From Achromobacter sp. AONIH1 (GTDB lineage Bacteria; Pseudomonadota; Gammaproteobacteria; Burkholderiales; Burkholderiaceae_B), in assembly GCF_002902905.1 (NCBI RefSeq), contig NZ_CP026124.1, positions 1,798,001 to 1,862,000 on the forward strand: a stretch of 64,000 bases of DNA, in the 5' to 3' direction. Shown piece by piece: positions 61,114-64,000 of this stretch (its first letter is position 1; each line of letters opens with the position of its first letter). The position numbers were made by a program, and so were the translations under genes. The notes beneath the pieces are model-generated. The model was not told the DNA's origin, searched no databases, and was given only the letters and a program-made list of their open reading frames with translations.

Positions 61114-62019
61114 TCAGTCGCGCAGGCGCTTGATCAGGCTGGACGTATCCCAGCGGCCGCCGCCCATTTTCTGCACATCGCCGTAGAACTGGTCCACCAG
61201 CGCGGTCAAGGGCAACCGGGCGCCGTTGTTGCGCGCTTCGGCCAGTACCAGGCCCAGGTCCTTGCGCATCCAGTCCACCGCGAAGCCGAAGTCGAATTTA
61301 TCGTCGACCATGGTGCCGCCACGGTTTTCCATCTGCCAGCTTTGCGCCGCGCCTTTGCTGATGACGTCCAGCACCAGCTTCATGTCGAGGTCGGCCGCCT
61401 GGCCGAAAGCCACGGCTTCCGAGAGGCCCTGCACGATGCCTGCGATGCAGATCTGGTTGACCATCTTGGCAAGCTGGCCGGCGCCGGGGGCTCCCACCCG
61501 CGTGACGGCGCGCCCGAAGGCCTGGGCCACCGGCTTGATGGCGTCGAAGACTGCCTGCTCGCCGCCGCACATGATGGTCAGCGCGCCATTCACGGCGCCG
61601 GCCTGGCCGCCGGAAACCGGCGCGTCGATGAAGTTCAGTCCCAGTTCCTTGGCTTGCACGTACAGCTCGCGGGCCACGTCCGCCGAGGCGGTGGTGTGGT
61701 CGACGAAGACCGCGCCCGGCGCCATGCCGGCGAACGCGCCGTCCGGGCCCAACACCACGCTGCGCAGGTCGTCGTCGTTGCCGACGCAGGCGAACACGAT
61801 CTGGGCGCCCGCGACTGCTTCGCGCGGCGTGGCGGCATGGCGGCCGCCGAATTCGGAGGCCCAGGCCTGCGCCTTGGCGGGCGTGCGGTTATAGACGGTG
61901 ACGTGGTGGCCGGCGCGCGCCAGATGGCCGGCCATGGGCAGGCCCATGACGCCCAGGCCGAGGAATGCGACTTTCTGAGCCACGACCGCGTCGTAGCTCT
62001 TGGTACCGATCGATGCCAT
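61114..62019 (-). CDS. 2-hydroxy-3-oxopropionate / 3-hydroxyisobutyrate dehydrogenase family reductase
   Basis: A 301-residue NAD(P)-dependent beta-hydroxyacid dehydrogenase. Cofactor motif KVAFLGLGVMGLPMAGHLARAGHHVTVYNR (after about 15 extra N-terminal residues), substrate motif FIDAPVSGGQAGAVNGALTIM, catalytic Lys in GAGQLAKMVNQ. GlxR/GarR (tartronate semialdehyde) and MmsB (3-hydroxyisobutyrate) are both possible. Start at 62019 with GGAG 8 nt upstream. Lies 52 bp after the gamma-glutamyltransferase homologue on the same strand. Confidence 0.88.
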   Translation of the reverse strand: MASIGTKSYDAVVAQKVAFLGLGVMGLPMAGHLARAGHHVTVYNRTPAKAQAWASEFGGRHAATPREAVAGAQIVFACVGNDDDLRSVVLGPDGAFAGMAPGAVFVDHTTASADVARELYVQAKELGLNFIDAPVSGGQAGAVNGALTIMCGGEQAVFDAIKPVAQAFGRAVTRVGAPGAGQLAKMVNQICIAGIVQGLSEAVAFGQAADLDMKLVLDVISKGAAQSWQMENRGGTMVDDKFDFGFAVDWMRKDLGLVLAEARNNGARLPLTALVDQFYGDVQKMGGGRWDTSSLIKRLRD

Positions 62020-62071
62020 GCAGGGAACTCCGGTTGTTTTCAACCGCAACGTTACCGCAATAGCGGGGCAA

Positions 62072-63676
62072 TCAAAAGCCGGCGGCCAGCCCGTCGCGCC
62101 GGCTGTCGCTGGCGCTGACATAACCGTCCACGGCCGGGTCGCCCAGACGCCAGATGAACTGGCCGGAGCCGAAGTCCATGTAAGGGTCGTCCAATCCTTC
62201 CAGGACATGGCCACGCGCGCGCAGCCCTTCGGCCATGCTCGCGCCCAGGGCGGGCTCGACGTCCACGGTCAGACCGCTGTTCCATTTCCAGCGGGGCGCA
62301 TCGCAGGCCGCCTGCGGCTGCTGGCCGTAGTCCAGCATGCGCACCAGGGTCTGCAACTGTCCCTGGGGTTGCATGTTGCCGCCCATGACGCCGAAGCTCA
62401 TCACCGGCGCGCCGTCGCGCATCAGAAAGCCCGGGATGATGGTGTGGAAGGGCCGCTTGCCGCCGGCCACCACATTGGGATGCTCGGGGTCCAGGCCGAA
62501 ACAGTAGCCGCGGTTCTGCAGGCTGACGCCGGTGCCCGGCACGACCACGCCCGAGCCGAAGCCCATGTAATTGGACTGGATGAAGCTCACCATCATGCCG
62601 CTGCGATCGGCGGCGGTGAGGTAGACCGTGCCGCCCTGGGGCGAATGGCCCGTGCCGTAGGCTTGGGCGATATTCGGATCGATGAGCCGCGCTCGCGAGG
62701 CCAGGTAGTCCGCCTGCAGCATCTGTTCAGGCGGCACCTGCATGTGCCGTGCGTCGGCCACGTGGGCGTAGACGTCGGCGAAGGCCAGCTTCATGGCCTC
62801 GATCATCAGGTGCTGCGTTTCCGGATGATCGATGGGGCGCGCGGCCAGGTCGAAATGCTGCAGGATGCCAAGCGCGATCAACGCCGCGATGCCTTGCCCG
62901 TTCGGAGGAATCTGGTGCAACGTGTGGCCGCGATAGGCCTGGCTGATGGGCGTAACCCATTCCGGCGCGTAGTCCCGCAGGTCCGCCAGGGTCAGCGCGG
63001 CCTCGTGCGCCTGCGCGTGGGCCACGAGTTTGTGGGCGGTCTCGCCCTCATAGAAATCCCGGCCCGCGCTGGCGGCGATGCGGCGCAGGGTCGCCGCGGC
63101 GCCTTGCAGCACGAAGTGCTCGCCGACCTGGGGAGCGCGACCGCGCGGCATGAAGTGCGCGGCAAAGCCGGGCTGGGGCTGCAGGATGTCGGCCTGCGCA
63201 GCCCATTTGCGTTGCACGACGGGTGTTACGGCATAGCCGCGCTCGGCATATTCGATGGCTGGCGCCAGCACGTCGCCGAAGGACAGCTTGCCCAGCTTGT
63301 CATGCAGCGCAGCCCAGCCGGCCACACAGCCCGGCACGGTCACGCTGTCCCAGCCCCGCATCGGAATCGCGCCCTGGTGCTTGCGGCGGAAGTAATCCAG
63401 GTTCCACGCGCCCGGCGCCGGGCCGGATGCATTCAGGCCATGCAACCGGGAACCGTCCCAGACGATGGCAAAGCAATCCGACCCTAGCCCGTTGCTGACA
63501 GGCTCGACGATGGCCAGCGTCGCGGCCGCGGCGATGGCGGCGTCCACCGCATTGCCGCCACTGGCCAGGACACGCAGCCCGGCCTGGGCGGCCAGGGGTT
63601 GCGAGGTGGCGACGACATTGCGGGCGAACACCGGAATCCGCGTGGTGGGATAGGGGTTGTTCCAGTCGAAATTCAT
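62072..63676 (-). CDS. Gamma-glutamyltransferase family Ntn hydrolase
   Basis: A 534-residue protein of the GGT family. Autoprocessing would expose Thr350 in SPQGGTVYLTAADRSG as the nucleophile and split it into large and small subunits. Other family motifs are ASGGNAVDAAIAA, PNGQGIAALIALGIL and GFGSGVVVPGTGVSLQNRG. No signal peptide is visible (starts MNFDWNNPYPTTRIPVFARN), unlike periplasmic Ggt of E. coli, so a cytoplasmic amidase or acylase of this family is likely. Substrate unknown. Confidence 0.9.
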   Translation of the reverse strand: MNFDWNNPYPTTRIPVFARNVVATSQPLAAQAGLRVLASGGNAVDAAIAAAATLAIVEPVSNGLGSDCFAIVWDGSRLHGLNASGPAPGAWNLDYFRRKHQGAIPMRGWDSVTVPGCVAGWAALHDKLGKLSFGDVLAPAIEYAERGYAVTPVVQRKWAAQADILQPQPGFAAHFMPRGRAPQVGEHFVLQGAAATLRRIAASAGRDFYEGETAHKLVAHAQAHEAALTLADLRDYAPEWVTPISQAYRGHTLHQIPPNGQGIAALIALGILQHFDLAARPIDHPETQHLMIEAMKLAFADVYAHVADARHMQVPPEQMLQADYLASRARLIDPNIAQAYGTGHSPQGGTVYLTAADRSGMMVSFIQSNYMGFGSGVVVPGTGVSLQNRGYCFGLDPEHPNVVAGGKRPFHTIIPGFLMRDGAPVMSFGVMGGNMQPQGQLQTLVRMLDYGQQPQAACDAPRWKWNSGLTVDVEPALGASMAEGLRARGHVLEGLDDPYMDFGSGQFIWRLGDPAVDGYVSASDSRRDGLAAGF

Positions 63677-63793
63677 GTCGAACGATCGCGTGGGGTAAAC
63701 CCGTAGCTTAACGTAGAAGAAAACGGTTCTACGACAGTTTGTAGTTTGTTGTAGTTCTTGGTTGCTTTTAAAGGGTCAAATTTCGACGAAAAA

Positions 63794-63816
63794 AGCCCCC
63801 GGACGGGCCGGGGGCT
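63794..63816 (-). terminator. Terminator of the minus-strand TctA gene at the window edge
   Basis: AGCCCCCGG (63794-63802) pairs with CCGGGGGCT (63808-63816); on the minus strand TTTTTT follows. Sits 40 bp after the stop of the partial TctA gene. Confidence 0.88.
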
Positions 63817-63856
63817 CTTGTGCACAAGGACCGCCGCGAGGCGGCAGCGTCCTGCG

Positions 63857-64000
63857 TCAGTCTTCTTCGACGAACGTCTGTTCGCGCTTCTTGCGGATCG
63901 CGGGCAGGGCGACCAGGATCACCAGGAAGACCGCGATCGCCAGCAGCGAGGCCGACAGGGGGCGCGTGATGAAGGTGGTGAAGTCGCCGCGCGACAGCAG
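63857..64000 (-). CDS. TctA-like transporter, C-terminal fragment (runs off the window)
   Basis: The minus strand is open from the edge to a TGA at 63857-63859 and gives 47 residues: LLSRGDFTTFITRPLSASLL, then a hydrophobic helix and the charged tail KKREQTFVEED. The start matches the last 50 residues of the TctA at 56521-58044 (LLSRGDLMVFVQRPISAWFI), so this is the end of a second tripartite tricarboxylate transporter large subunit. The rest lies beyond 64000. Confidence 0.85.
   Translation of the reverse strand: MLSRGDFTTFITRPLSASLLAIAVFLVILVALPAIRKKREQTFVEED

Overview
This is a high-GC chromosomal window whose gene content points to the Alcaligenaceae (Bordetella/Achromobacter group, Betaproteobacteria). 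The supports are a lipid A glucosamine-type cluster matching the Bordetella lgm genes, tripartite tricarboxylate (Tct) transporters, many LysR regulators divergent from single targets, and the tolQRAB-pal, proS and rppH arrangement. Genus and species cannot be fixed from the sequence alone. No rRNA, insertion sequence, integrase, phage module or CRISPR array was seen. One tRNA is present (Val, anticodon CAC).

Layout. 0-4.8 kb: chemoreceptor, DUF533 protein, OsmC protein, an unrecognised 260-residue protein, and fabI. 5-14 kb: the mltD-gloB-methyltransferase-rnhA-dnaQ-tRNA neighbourhood known from enterobacteria, here with an RND efflux pair between rnhA and dnaQ. 14-18 kb: a small membrane protein, a ribbon-helix-helix-like/YaiI pair, and a GltS symporter coupled to a TAXI-type binding lipoprotein. 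18-23 kb: GNAT enzyme and the four-gene lipid A sugar-modification cluster. 23-35 kb: a run of transporters, each beside its own regulator (PACE with LysR, CidAB with LysR, LysE with MocR, DMT with Lrp), several with clear inverted or direct repeats between the divergent genes, plus a universal stress protein and an orphan EF-G. 35-45 kb: YbaK-type tRNA deacylase, a two-gene iron-type ABC importer joined to the end of the Tol-Pal operon, ybgC and proS. 45-58 kb: rppH, a TctD-like response regulator, an inserted-looking catabolic cluster (polyamine-type ABC importer, HpaI-like aldolase, nitrilase/amidase, RraA-like protein, LysR), then the TctE-like kinase and tctBA. 58-64 kb: GhrA-like reductase, LysR, azoreductase, 3-hydroxyacid dehydrogenase family reductase, gamma-glutamyltransferase homologue, and the C-terminal end of a second TctA at the window edge.

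The most interesting region is 46.8-54.2 kb. It sits between the two halves of what looks like one TctD/TctE two-component system. It encodes uptake plus amide hydrolysis plus two aldolase-fold proteins, both of which lack the arginine normally used to bind the pyruvate part of the substrate. Other candidates are a toxin-antitoxin-like RHH/PIN-clan pair, a terminator plus proline-containing mini-ORF ahead of the YbaK deacylase, and a structured intergenic repeat present in two copies.
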